DNA of 64,000 bases, from contig CAWFGW010000008.1 of NCBI GenBank assembly GCA_963815495.1, positions 1-64,000 of the forward strand, read 5' to 3'. This DNA comes from CAWFGW01 sp963815495 (GTDB lineage Bacteria > Bacteroidota > Bacteroidia > Cytophagales > JAAEPT01). Below the pieces are notes generated by a model. That model saw only the letters and a list, made by a program, of their open reading frames with translations. It was not told the DNA's origin and searched no databases. Positions 39,060 through 48,230 of the stretch are shown here, piece after piece (within the stretch, counting starts at the first letter, position 1; each line of letters starts with the position of its first letter). The translations under genes and the position numbers were made by a program.

Positions 39060-40622
39060 ATGAAAAAATACCTGCTCATTTCTTTAAATTTGTTTGCTGG
39101 AATTTTGTTAGCGCAAACCACATTTAATCACGAAAACTATCAGCTTGTCTGGTCGGATGAGTTTGATGTTGACGGCCTTCCAAACACCAACAATTGGCGC
39201 TATGAAACAGGATATTCTATCCGAAACAACGAAGCTCAAAACTATACGGCTAACCGATTGGAAAATGCGCGTGTTGAAAACGGTCATTTAATTATTGAAG
39301 CCCGAAAAGACAATTATCAAAACCATGAAATTAGTAGCGCTAGTTTAGTCTCTTGGGGAAAAGTGGTACATCAATATGGCCGGTTTGAATGTCGTGCAAA
39401 AATTGATATTCGCTCGGGTTCATGGCCCGCCTTTTGGACCTTAGGAGAAAGCGGTGAATGGCCCAGCAATGGTGAAATTGACATTATGGAATATTATAAA
39501 GGGAAACTGTTAGGCAATGCTGCTTGGGGAACAGAAACTCGCTGGTCAGGTAAATGGGATTCACAAACCATACCTATCTCCTCTTTTCCAAGCGGATGGG
39601 AGGATGAATTTCATATTTTTATGATGGAATGGACGCCTGACTACATTCGATTATATGTCGATGATATCTTAATCAATGCGGTTGATTTATCGCAAACATT
39701 TAATGGCAGTTTAGGCGAATATAAAAATCCATTTCGTCAACCTCATTATCTTATTTTGAACCAAGCGATTGGGGGTAATAATGGTGGTGACTACTCCAAC
39801 ACACAGTTCCCGATAAAATATGAGATTGACTACGTAAGAATTTTCCAATTGGGCAATGGTGATTTGGATTGTAATTGGGATAAAAACGGCACCGCTTATT
39901 TAGACGACTGCTCTAACTGTGTAGGCGGCAATACTAATAAGAATGAATGTGTATTGAGCTGTAATGGAAATCAAGTAAAGAACCCCGGGTTCGAAGACAA
40001 TGGGTTAACCAACTGGACAGGTTGGGGTACTCGCAACGCTACCACAAACAGTAATGAAGGTACTTATGCCGTAGCTGTTGGAAATGGTGCTGCAGAACAA
40101 GTTGTACCAGTACTACCAAATACCACCTATAACCTTCGCGTAAACGTTCGAAAAAGCGGTGGTGGAGCGGCTTTTATAGGTGTAAAAGAATATGGTATGG
40201 CTGAATTAAGTTTAAGAATTGATAATAATGTATGGCAAGAGAAAACACTCACCTTTCGTACTGGAAACTCTTCTACGGCACGTATTTATTATTACAACCC
40301 TGAAGGGGGGACTGCCTATGCAGACAATTTTTATTTGGAACAAAAAGGCTGTGAACTCATTACGAATATAAAAAATAATGAATTAGATAGTCAACTCACT
40401 GTCTACCCTGTTCCTGCAAAGGAATATGTTGATGTAATTTTGTCTAAAACGACAAACGATTTAGGCAACATTCAACTTATTAACCTGAAAGGGGAAGTGA
40501 TGTATGAAAGTTCAATTGACTCACAAACTCGAATTAATTTAGAACCATTTGCGGCTGGCATCTATTCTTTAAAAGTAACCACTAATAAAAACACCCTGGT
40601 GAAAAAAATTGTAAAGGAATAA
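39060..40622 (+). CDS. GH16 beta-glucanase (laminarinase/lichenase type) with CBM and T9SS domain
   Basis: 520 residues. A signal peptide ends at LLAQ (about 19). GH16 covers about 25-265, with the catalytic motif GEIDIMEYY (E139 nucleophile, D141, E144 acid/base) and the bulged-motif pattern of laminarinases. One Cys-rich linker (NGTAYLDDCSNCVGGNTNK) follows. A CBM4_9-like domain is at about 300-440 (NPGFEDNGLTNWTGWG). A type A sorting domain starts near LTVYPVPAKEYV. It cuts beta-1,3 or mixed-linkage glucan outside the cell. Followed by a strong terminator. Confidence 0.94.
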   Translation: MKKYLLISLNLFAGILLAQTTFNHENYQLVWSDEFDVDGLPNTNNWRYETGYSIRNNEAQNYTANRLENARVENGHLIIEARKDNYQNHEISSASLVSWGKVVHQYGRFECRAKIDIRSGSWPAFWTLGESGEWPSNGEIDIMEYYKGKLLGNAAWGTETRWSGKWDSQTIPISSFPSGWEDEFHIFMMEWTPDYIRLYVDDILINAVDLSQTFNGSLGEYKNPFRQPHYLILNQAIGGNNGGDYSNTQFPIKYEIDYVRIFQLGNGDLDCNWDKNGTAYLDDCSNCVGGNTNKNECVLSCNGNQVKNPGFEDNGLTNWTGWGTRNATTNSNEGTYAVAVGNGAAEQVVPVLPNTTYNLRVNVRKSGGGAAFIGVKEYGMAELSLRIDNNVWQEKTLTFRTGNSSTARIYYYNPEGGTAYADNFYLEQKGCELITNIKNNELDSQLTVYPVPAKEYVDVILSKTTNDLGNIQLINLKGEVMYESSIDSQTRINLEPFAAGIYSLKVTTNKNTLVKKIVKE

Positions 40623-40651
40623 ATGATTGCTGAACCAAATTTTATTAAATG

Positions 40652-40680
40652 AAAAAACTCCTTTTACAAGGAGTTTTTTT
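40652..40680 (+). terminator. Rho-independent terminator after GH16
   Basis: AACTCCTT and AAGGAGTT form the stem with a TTAC loop, flanked by A and T runs, so it works in both directions. It lies 30 nt after the GH16 stop. Confidence 0.92.
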
Positions 40681-41046
40681 AATCATTTGCTAAGATTCAA
40701 TTTGTCCATGAGTGAGTTGTTAAGATAGAAGTAGTATCGATTAAAATAGTGAACACAGTCTATTTCAATAGTTTTCGGTGAGTTAGCTCCATACAATTAC
40801 CGTTTAATCAATTTGATACAATGTACTTCAGGGTCCTATTTAACTGAAGTGTATACACTCTAGTTTGTAATACTTCTCCAATTTCTAGTTTGTGGTGAGC
40901 AACACCTGTTTTTAATTAATCGACCAGAAATACTACTTAGTCTATAATTAAATTTTATATCCAAAATGAATTAGGTTTTTATTAGTTACTACTTATTCAT
41001 TAACTTCTTTCAGTTAGACGCAATAATGGGAAGATTAGCATATAAC
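40681..41046. other. Intergenic stretch between convergent genes, nothing recognised
   Basis: About 366 bp of AT-rich DNA between two terminators that face each other. No ORF or repeat supported. Confidence 0.4.
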
Positions 41047-41087
41047 AACATAAAAAAAGGAGGTTTATAACCTCCTTTTTTTATGTT
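41047..41087. terminator. Bidirectional terminator downstream of the PL11 gene
   Basis: A perfect 19-bp stem (AACATAAAAAAAGGAGGTT and its complement) with a TAT loop. The core GGAGGTT/AACCTCC is flanked by A and T runs. It ends the minus-strand PL11 transcript 20 nt after its stop. Confidence 0.93.
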
Positions 41088-41106
41088 AAATAGAATTAAC
41101 AGTCAT

Positions 41107-44100
41107 TTATTTTTTAATAACAGGTATGACTTGTGCATTTATTTTAATGAAATACGTTCCAGCAGTATACGCTCCCAAATTTACTTCCTGACCGCTCCCC
41201 GTTTGTAATAACACACCTTGTGCATTAAACAAATCCCATTGGTAGTCATTATTTAAGTGAATTAAAGAAGATGTTGGATTTGGATATATTCCGAACTCCC
41301 TTGTCTTCGAATTTGATACATTGGTAATAAGACACACAGCATTGGATAAGCCAGCTGAATGATAAATCAAATCGATGTTTGCTAACCCGTCAGCACTTAT
41401 TGCTTCAAGTAAAACTTCAACTTTCCCTGATGTTACAGGGATGTTAATAGTAGATAATTCCCAGTTGTCCCACGCGCCTGTAGTTGGCAAAGACAGGAGT
41501 CCAACTGTATTTCCATTCACCAAAACATTTCCATTTCTTGGGGCTGTTCCACCATTTGCATAACGGAAGGTTAAGCTCACTGTTTGTGCTGAAGTGGCAT
41601 CAAACAGCCACGAAGCATACGCTCCAACCACATTATTGGTGTTTACATAACCGCTACCTGAAAAACCTCCATTGACAGTTTCTAATGCAATCCCCTCGAC
41701 CGTACATGGTTCCTCCGCTTCCATCGTTCCCACACAAGGTTTTGCTTCAGCATTACCTCCAACACATACACCACAGTTATCCAACGATGCAGTACCAAAT
41801 GCATCACCATTACAATCCATTGGAATAGCTACTGGTGTAAATGTAAAATGCTGATTGGTTGCTCCCGTATTTTCCCAAAGGATTAAAGGCTCGCCTACCG
41901 CTGTTGAGACATTAAGTACATCGTAAACTAAACTTGGGTTTGATGCCAGTTTAATAAAGAAGTTTCCATTGCCAGCACCAGTCAAAGCTAAGTTAACCGG
42001 AGAACCAGACATACCAGTGTTTTGACCTTGCGTGTTAGTGCCCCCACTCATATATTCGTTTGAAGCCACCGACTTGATTTGGTACTCCCCACCTACTTTA
42101 ATTACTTGCCAATACTGGTTTGCATTATCAATACATACTTGTTGAGTAGGTACGCTATTGTTTTGCAAACATAAGCCTGAATGTACTGGACTAATTTGAT
42201 AAAATCCTTCGTCTAATTGCGCACCAGCTACCGTAGTAATTGGCGGTAATTTCGGAGTAGCATGACGGTCACTACCTAAATAAAAACTTGGGTGTGGTGG
42301 TTGGTTATAAGCTGTGTTTTGCCAAGCCACCGCCATTCTATATTGTGGATCATGCATCAGCGTAGGGATTCTATAACTGGTCTCGAAATTGGTTGTATAG
42401 ATAATTAAAGCATCATTGGTGTATTTTCTGTAAACCAACTCTTCTCTCCAATCACCCAATATGTCTGCCTGCAAATTGGGATTCGCCTTTGTACCATTAA
42501 TAGCATCTGCACCGTCATTATAAATGGTATATTGCCTCGACTGGTTTCCGTTGTTATAATCGTCTAATTTTTCTCCGTCAAGCAACTCTCTTTCTAAATC
42601 TCCATCCCACCAAATAGCGAAATTTATACCACTTGGAATGGATCCAATGTTGTTTCCTTTCGCATCGTACATGCCTAAACCACTGGATGCCCAGCATTCT
42701 GCTCCCGGGTAACGACTATCAATATTCGCACAAATACCACGACCAATATCACCGTCTTTGTATTTTGCCCAAAGTACATTACCTGTATTACCATCTCGCA
42801 TAGCCACACCAGGTCGTCTATCAGCAGGATTGGCACTAGCCCATTCTACAGGCATAAAAATTTCTAAACCTGGATTGTCTAAATCAAAATCACCGACATG
42901 ATATGCATCACCATGCCCCCAAGTTTGACTGTGTAACACACGACCATTGTCATCTATCGCTAAAGCGCCATAGGCAATTTCTTGTTTACCATCGTTATCC
43001 AAATCAGCAATACTCAACTGGTGGTTCCCTTTTCCTGCATATTGGCCCATGCCATTATTGGTATCAAAAACCCAACGTTGGATTAAATTCTGACCATCAA
43101 AATCCCATGCTGCTAAAACAGTTCTACCGTAATAACCTCTACACATTACTGCACTAGGGTGTTGACCATCCAAATACGCTACACCTGCTAGGAAACGATC
43201 AACCCGATTAGTGTTATCACCTGATTTTCCCCAACCATCTCTTTGCCCTCTTCCTGGAACATAATTTACAGTCGTTATTTCACGCCCTGTTTCACCATTA
43301 AACACAGTTAAATATTCTGGCCCATCCGTAATAAAACCTTGCCAACTACCCGTTGTAGCATAATCCGCATTATCATTGTCGTTTGCTGCCGGTCCTTTAC
43401 TTAAATACGCACCTGATGCATCACGAGTACCTGGTGCCGTTTTACAAATCATTTCCGCTTTTCCATCACCATCAAAATCATATACCATAAATTGTGTATA
43501 GTGGGCTCCAGCTCGGATGTTCCTACCTAGATTAAGTCGCCACATACTCGTTCCGTCTAATTTAACGGCTTCTATAAAAACCTCACCCGTATGTCCATTC
43601 TGGGCATTATCTTTGGCATTGGTTGGATCCCACTTAAAAATAATTTCGTATTGACCATCTCCATCTAAATCTGCCGTAGAAGCATCATAAGGCATATATT
43701 CAAACCCACCATCTTCGTTACTACCTCCTGCTGGTCTGTTAAGCGGAATCTCTAAAAACTGATCACCCCACGTACTTACTGTTTTAGAAGGACTTTGTTC
43801 CACCCCATTTAAAACTGGTCGTATTGCATATCGAGCACCCGTACCCGCACCATTATCACGGTAATTTGTTTTATCGGTAATCGGGTTAGTATTTAATTTG
43901 TTACCATCTCGATAGACGTTAAATGCAATAGACTGAGGGTCAGTACCAAACATTCGCCAACTGACGAGGTTAAAACTACCTTGGTGAATAGCTACCACAC
44001 CTCTATCCAAATTTTCCATTTGGTATTGAGCGTGCATATTATGCCTCACTCCTACCGCAAGTAGTATTAGGGCAATGGTGTTGAATAGAAATTGTTTATT

Positions 44101-44109
44101 GAGTTGCAT
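41107..44109 (-). CDS. PL11 rhamnogalacturonan lyase with ricin-like, CBM35-like and T9SS domains
   Basis: 1000 residues. A signal peptide ends near HNMHAQ (about 28). The PL11 catalytic beta-propeller covers about 30-620: YQMENLDRGVVAIHQG at the start, the repeated acidic DLDGDG, DFDGDG and DLDNDG calcium loops, and ADILGDWREELVYR. A ricin-type lectin domain (about 640-770, GFYQISPVHSGLCL) follows, then one Cys-rich linker (FGTASLDNCGVCVGGN), a CBM35-like domain (about 800-925) and a type A sorting domain (YPNPTSS). It cleaves the rhamnogalacturonan I backbone by beta-elimination outside the cell. The GH43, PL1 and GH53 genes around it attack the other parts of pectin. Confidence 0.93.
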   Translation of the reverse strand: MQLNKQFLFNTIALILLAVGVRHNMHAQYQMENLDRGVVAIHQGSFNLVSWRMFGTDPQSIAFNVYRDGNKLNTNPITDKTNYRDNGAGTGARYAIRPVLNGVEQSPSKTVSTWGDQFLEIPLNRPAGGSNEDGGFEYMPYDASTADLDGDGQYEIIFKWDPTNAKDNAQNGHTGEVFIEAVKLDGTSMWRLNLGRNIRAGAHYTQFMVYDFDGDGKAEMICKTAPGTRDASGAYLSKGPAANDNDNADYATTGSWQGFITDGPEYLTVFNGETGREITTVNYVPGRGQRDGWGKSGDNTNRVDRFLAGVAYLDGQHPSAVMCRGYYGRTVLAAWDFDGQNLIQRWVFDTNNGMGQYAGKGNHQLSIADLDNDGKQEIAYGALAIDDNGRVLHSQTWGHGDAYHVGDFDLDNPGLEIFMPVEWASANPADRRPGVAMRDGNTGNVLWAKYKDGDIGRGICANIDSRYPGAECWASSGLGMYDAKGNNIGSIPSGINFAIWWDGDLERELLDGEKLDDYNNGNQSRQYTIYNDGADAINGTKANPNLQADILGDWREELVYRKYTNDALIIYTTNFETSYRIPTLMHDPQYRMAVAWQNTAYNQPPHPSFYLGSDRHATPKLPPITTVAGAQLDEGFYQISPVHSGLCLQNNSVPTQQVCIDNANQYWQVIKVGGEYQIKSVASNEYMSGGTNTQGQNTGMSGSPVNLALTGAGNGNFFIKLASNPSLVYDVLNVSTAVGEPLILWENTGATNQHFTFTPVAIPMDCNGDAFGTASLDNCGVCVGGNAEAKPCVGTMEAEEPCTVEGIALETVNGGFSGSGYVNTNNVVGAYASWLFDATSAQTVSLTFRYANGGTAPRNGNVLVNGNTVGLLSLPTTGAWDNWELSTINIPVTSGKVEVLLEAISADGLANIDLIYHSAGLSNAVCLITNVSNSKTREFGIYPNPTSSLIHLNNDYQWDLFNAQGVLLQTGSGQEVNLGAYTAGTYFIKINAQVIPVIKK

Positions 44110-44714
44110 AAATTTTATTGATTCGGTTAATATTTGACTTTAATAGCAGAGACTTACTTTACTCTATAAACATCTTAGTTTTTTAATAGTAACCTTATAA
44201 GATAAAAAAATTCAATATCTCTTTAAAGAGTCTGATTACCTTTAGTTTATAGGTATATTATATTAAAAACAATTCCCGCTATTCGTAATGGTAGTTTGTT
44301 CTTTTAGAGACTTTCGATATAAACCAACTCGCCCGGACTTTTCCTTTATCATTGATAAAAAGGAAATAAAATCTAAACGATAAGGTCGACTAGTGTTAAC
44401 GTCACAAGGACGCACATTTTTAACCCCATTCACATTCCCAACTCGTCCATTCAAACGCAAAAAATTAATTAAACGGATTAACATATAATCCATTCATGGG
44501 CTTGCTTCTTTAATATTTCAGAAAGAAATTGGTGAAATAAACACTGTTAAAATAATCTAAAACTTACCAAGCCTATTACGGTTAATTATCATAAATATAA
44601 TTTACTGAAAAACAGACTTCTAAACAATTGTATTTAAATTACTACATAAGATAACAGAATAAGCTAAAGTGAATTCAATTTAGCTTATTCTAATCTTACT
44701 TTAATTCATCTACT
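44110..44714. other. Intergenic stretch, no supported gene
   Basis: About 605 bp. A 76-codon minus-strand frame at 44263-44493 has no recognisable features and is probably chance. The segment 44300-44470 is richer in G and C than its surroundings, so a small RNA is possible but not shown. Confidence 0.4.
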
Positions 44715-45290
44715 TTACTGTTTAAGAACTTTAAATAGTTGATTCCCTATCTTAAGTAAATACACACCTTTTAATTCATCAGACAGATCTAATTGGGTGG
44801 ATTTACCTTTCTGGATTTCTTGCCCAAGTTGATTGTACAATTTCCAATTCACGGTCTCATCTGTTTTCAGATAAAGAATCCCAGATGTTGGACTTGGATA
44901 TACAGAAATGTTTTGCAAATCATTAGTCCCTATGGTGGTAATTACCCCACATTGAGCATCTGTTACTCCGCTGGAAAATGAAATCTTATCGATGTTGGCT
45001 AATCCACCTGCAGTGGTTGCAGTTACCACAATTTCATTATACCCCTTTTCGAGTTGCATGTTTGTTGATGCTGTTTGCCAAGTTGTCCACGCACCCGTTG
45101 GAGCAAGTACGATATCTCCTACATTTGTTCCATTTACACTAATAGATCCATCTCTAGGGGTTGTTCCACCATTGGCATAACGGAAACTTATAGTAGCAGT
45201 CTGCGCTTCCGTATTGTTTACGCCCCAAGTTGCATAAGCTCCTATTGCGTTCGTTGTATTTACATAACCTTGTCCTGAAAACCCTAAATT
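44715..45290. repeat. Duplicated CBM35-like/T9SS-tail coding module, copy in beta-helix gene
   Basis: The last about 190 codons match those of the GH43 gene at 47648-48230 closely. The nucleotide stretch from about 44910 to 44985 is almost identical to 47841-47916, with one mismatch near CCCTATGG/CCTTATGG. Confidence 0.8.
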
Positions 45291-47459
45291 TTCAGTCTCT
45301 ACTTGAACACCGTCTACTGTACATGCCGTTTCTGCTTCCAGACTTCCTGTACAGGGTAAAATGGAAGGATTGGTTAAACAAACACCACAATCGTCTTGTA
45401 CAGCTGTTCCACCCCAAGTTCCTTGACAATCTTGTTCACAAGCTTCTAAGCCTGTGTTTCCTTCAACACAAGTATTACAGTTGTCTAAATACGCTAGGCC
45501 GCCTATTACACCATTACAGTCGGCATCACAACCACCGCTTTTCAGACCTTCGCTTGCAAAAGAAAATAAATCTACGTTTGGTCCCCCTTCTGCTGTAGTG
45601 GCTGTTAATACAATTTCATTCACACCAGCATTAAGATTTAGTGAGATGGTTTCACTTTCCCAGTCTGTCCAGGAAGCAGTTTGATTGGCTTGAAAGTTTA
45701 CTTGCTGACTTCCATTAACGGTAATGGACATGCCTCTGGCACCAGTGCCACCATTAGCATAACGTATACCTATAGTTTTACTGCCCGAAGTTTCGGAATG
45801 TATATACCATTTTCCATTGGAACCTACTTGATTATCGAAGTTGATATATCCAGTCCCCATAAATCCTTCATTACTATCTTCAAAAACACCTATAGCTTCA
45901 CAAAAATCTTCGCCTTGCATAGCACCCACGCAGGCATCAACTCCTGTATTTCCTCCTGAACAAATACCACAATCGTCTAAAGTGGCAGAACCGTTGATAT
46001 CTCTATTACAGTCCAGAACAACGGATACAGACTCAAAACGGAATCGTTGATTATCTGCACCTGTATTTTCCCACAAGATTAATGGCTCACCTACTGCTGT
46101 AGATATATTTAAAACATCAAATACCAAATCTGGATTATCTGCTGATTGTATGTAATAGTTTCCGTTTCCGGCATCACCCAAAGACAACAAAACGGCCGAT
46201 GACGATATTCCTGTGTTTTCACCTTGAACACCACTTCCTGGGCTCAGGAATTGATCGTTACCCAATGATCTGATTTGGTAATTATTACCGTTTCGGATTA
46301 CTTCCCAATATTGAGCCACTACATCTGTGCAATTTTCTTGTGTAGAGGGATTATTATCTGTTAAACAAAGATTTGAATGCACTGGATGTATACGATAGAT
46401 GCCTTCATTCAGTGACGTTGCACATGGTGCTATTCCCGTGTTTCCTTCTACACATCTATTACAATTATCTAAATAAGCTGATCCACCAGGCGTTCCATTA
46501 CAATCTGGTGCTACTTCACAGTTTTGACTTACATTAGCATAACTGCCTGTACCGGAAACAGAAACAGGAGAATTACTACAGCCAGCTTTAACACTACAGT
46601 TTGTTCCTCTTTCTATCCAAATACCCAAACCGGAACATTCACCAATTTGTACATTGTTTACATGACAATTTACAGAAGGGCCTGATTGAACTATGAAAAA
46701 ACCTCTACCACAGCGGTCTGCATAAAGTTGATTAGTAGTTACGTTTGAGCATCCATTGGCATAGCGTAAACCTGCGTAACCACCACCCCAGTTACAATCG
46801 TAGGCATCTACGGTTTCAATAGTAGCATTAGAACATTGGTTAAGCAATACACCACAATCCCCAGTATGTCGGGCAGTCATTGTACCTTCTAAAGTTAAGC
46901 CATCAATACTATAAAATTCAAGACCGTGACCTCCGGTATTTTCAAAGTGGCAATCCTTCATATATACATTGTATATGGTGTAATTCCATGGATTGCTCGT
47001 CCTACTGTCAATACGCATACCCAGCCAGCCAATGTCAATCAATGTAAGATTTGTAAATCTAAGGTTGCTCGCTGCACTACTACGAATACCATAGCCACCT
47101 ACTACATTGCGAAGGGTTAAATCGTGAATCTCTAATCCGTTATTACCATTATTAATAATACCTGATCCAGTAAAATTACAGGTAAGTGTGTTGCCGTGGC
47201 AAAATAATTTTACGTTTGTGCTACGTATAGTAAGTGTACTTGTTAACGTTCCACTTGTTAAAATATGCACTTCACGATTATTTCCTATACAGCTACTAAT
47301 GGCCGTAGAAAGATTCGAAGAACTACCAGCCTCAGCACCGTTAATCTTCCAATAATAGGTGTTACCAGATGACCAAACCTCATTATCATAGGCTTTGGCA
47401 TTCATTACGAACATTGCCATTAAAGCAATAAATAATACTTGTTTTCCTAAACTCTTCAT
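44715..47459 (-). CDS. Secreted right-handed beta-helix protein (probable polysaccharide lyase) with lectin, CBM35-like and T9SS domains
   Basis: 914 residues. A signal peptide ends at MNAKA (about 23). A parallel beta-helix covers about 55-315, with repeats such as IRSTNVKLFCHGN, NLRFTNLTLIDIG and HGLEFYSIDGLTLEG; this is the fold of pectate and other lyases. A ricin-type domain is at about 350-470 (GIYRIHPVHSNLCL). Four Cys-rich linkers of about 28 residues separate two CBM35-like domains (about 505-630 and 705-825). A type A sorting domain ends it. The catalytic residues cannot be assigned, so the substrate is unknown; pectin is suggested by the neighbours. The 3' end is very similar to that of the GH43 gene upstream. 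Confidence 0.78.
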   Translation of the reverse strand: MKSLGKQVLFIALMAMFVMNAKAYDNEVWSSGNTYYWKINGAEAGSSSNLSTAISSCIGNNREVHILTSGTLTSTLTIRSTNVKLFCHGNTLTCNFTGSGIINNGNNGLEIHDLTLRNVVGGYGIRSSAASNLRFTNLTLIDIGWLGMRIDSRTSNPWNYTIYNVYMKDCHFENTGGHGLEFYSIDGLTLEGTMTARHTGDCGVLLNQCSNATIETVDAYDCNWGGGYAGLRYANGCSNVTTNQLYADRCGRGFFIVQSGPSVNCHVNNVQIGECSGLGIWIERGTNCSVKAGCSNSPVSVSGTGSYANVSQNCEVAPDCNGTPGGSAYLDNCNRCVEGNTGIAPCATSLNEGIYRIHPVHSNLCLTDNNPSTQENCTDVVAQYWEVIRNGNNYQIRSLGNDQFLSPGSGVQGENTGISSSAVLLSLGDAGNGNYYIQSADNPDLVFDVLNISTAVGEPLILWENTGADNQRFRFESVSVVLDCNRDINGSATLDDCGICSGGNTGVDACVGAMQGEDFCEAIGVFEDSNEGFMGTGYINFDNQVGSNGKWYIHSETSGSKTIGIRYANGGTGARGMSITVNGSQQVNFQANQTASWTDWESETISLNLNAGVNEIVLTATTAEGGPNVDLFSFASEGLKSGGCDADCNGVIGGLAYLDNCNTCVEGNTGLEACEQDCQGTWGGTAVQDDCGVCLTNPSILPCTGSLEAETACTVDGVQVETENLGFSGQGYVNTTNAIGAYATWGVNNTEAQTATISFRYANGGTTPRDGSISVNGTNVGDIVLAPTGAWTTWQTASTNMQLEKGYNEIVVTATTAGGLANIDKISFSSGVTDAQCGVITTIGTNDLQNISVYPSPTSGILYLKTDETVNWKLYNQLGQEIQKGKSTQLDLSDELKGVYLLKIGNQLFKVLKQ

Positions 47460-47647
47460 GTTCTCATTTTTAATGTTTTAATAATTAACCTTTTATAAAA
47501 TTACTAACGCTATGTCTCCATAAAAAACCAAACTACCTCTTCCTGTATGCTGTTTTTGGAAACTAGCTTGACGAAATAAATTCCTGATAATGCAATTTCA
47601 TCCAAAACACAATTAGATAAACAACCAGCTGATTCAATTTCACAGAC

Positions 47648-48230
47648 TTATTGTTTAACAACTTTAAACATCAAATCATTTACTTTCAATAAATACACTC
47701 CTTTTACCTCATCAGATAGATCTAATTGAGTAGATTCACCCTTTTGGATTTCTTGTCCGAATTGGTTGTACAGTTTCCAATTCACTTCATCATTCGTTTT
47801 TATAGTAAGAATTGCCGTAGTAGGACTTGGATATACAGAGATGTTTTGCAAATCATTAGTCCTTATGGTGGTAATTACCCCACATTGAGCATCTGTTACT
47901 CCGCTGGAAAATGATAGTTTGTCTATATTAGCTAGACCACATGCTGTTGTAGCAGTCACCACAATTTCATTATAACCTTTTTCGAGTTGAATGTTTACTG
48001 AAGCTGTTTGCCAAGTTGTCCAAGCACCTGTTGGAGCAAGTACGATAGCCCCTACATTTGTTCCATTTACACTAATGGAACCGTCTCTGGAAGTAGTTCC
48101 TCCATTGGCATATCGGAAACTAAAAGTCACCGTCTGTGCTGTTGCACTATTTACTCCCCATGAAGCATAAGCGCCTACTGCATTGGTTGTATTTACATAA
48201 CCTGAACCTGTAAACCCGTTGTTGGTACTT
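47648..48230. repeat. Duplicated CBM35-like/T9SS-tail coding module, copy in GH43 gene
   Basis: Partner of 44715-45290 in direct orientation about 2.9 kb away. It encodes the same GSISVNGTNVG and LAPTGAWTTWQTAS phrases and the same TDAQCGVITTI junction. Recombination between the pair would delete or fuse the intervening gene. Confidence 0.8.

Noticed and set aside
44263..44493. 76-codon minus-strand frame in the gap upstream of the PL11 gene
   Set aside because: No signal peptide, domain or neighbour support; composition looks random.
45230..45598. 122-codon plus-strand frame within the beta-helix gene
   Set aside because: Leu/His-rich shadow of the CBM35-like and linker coding sequence on the other strand.
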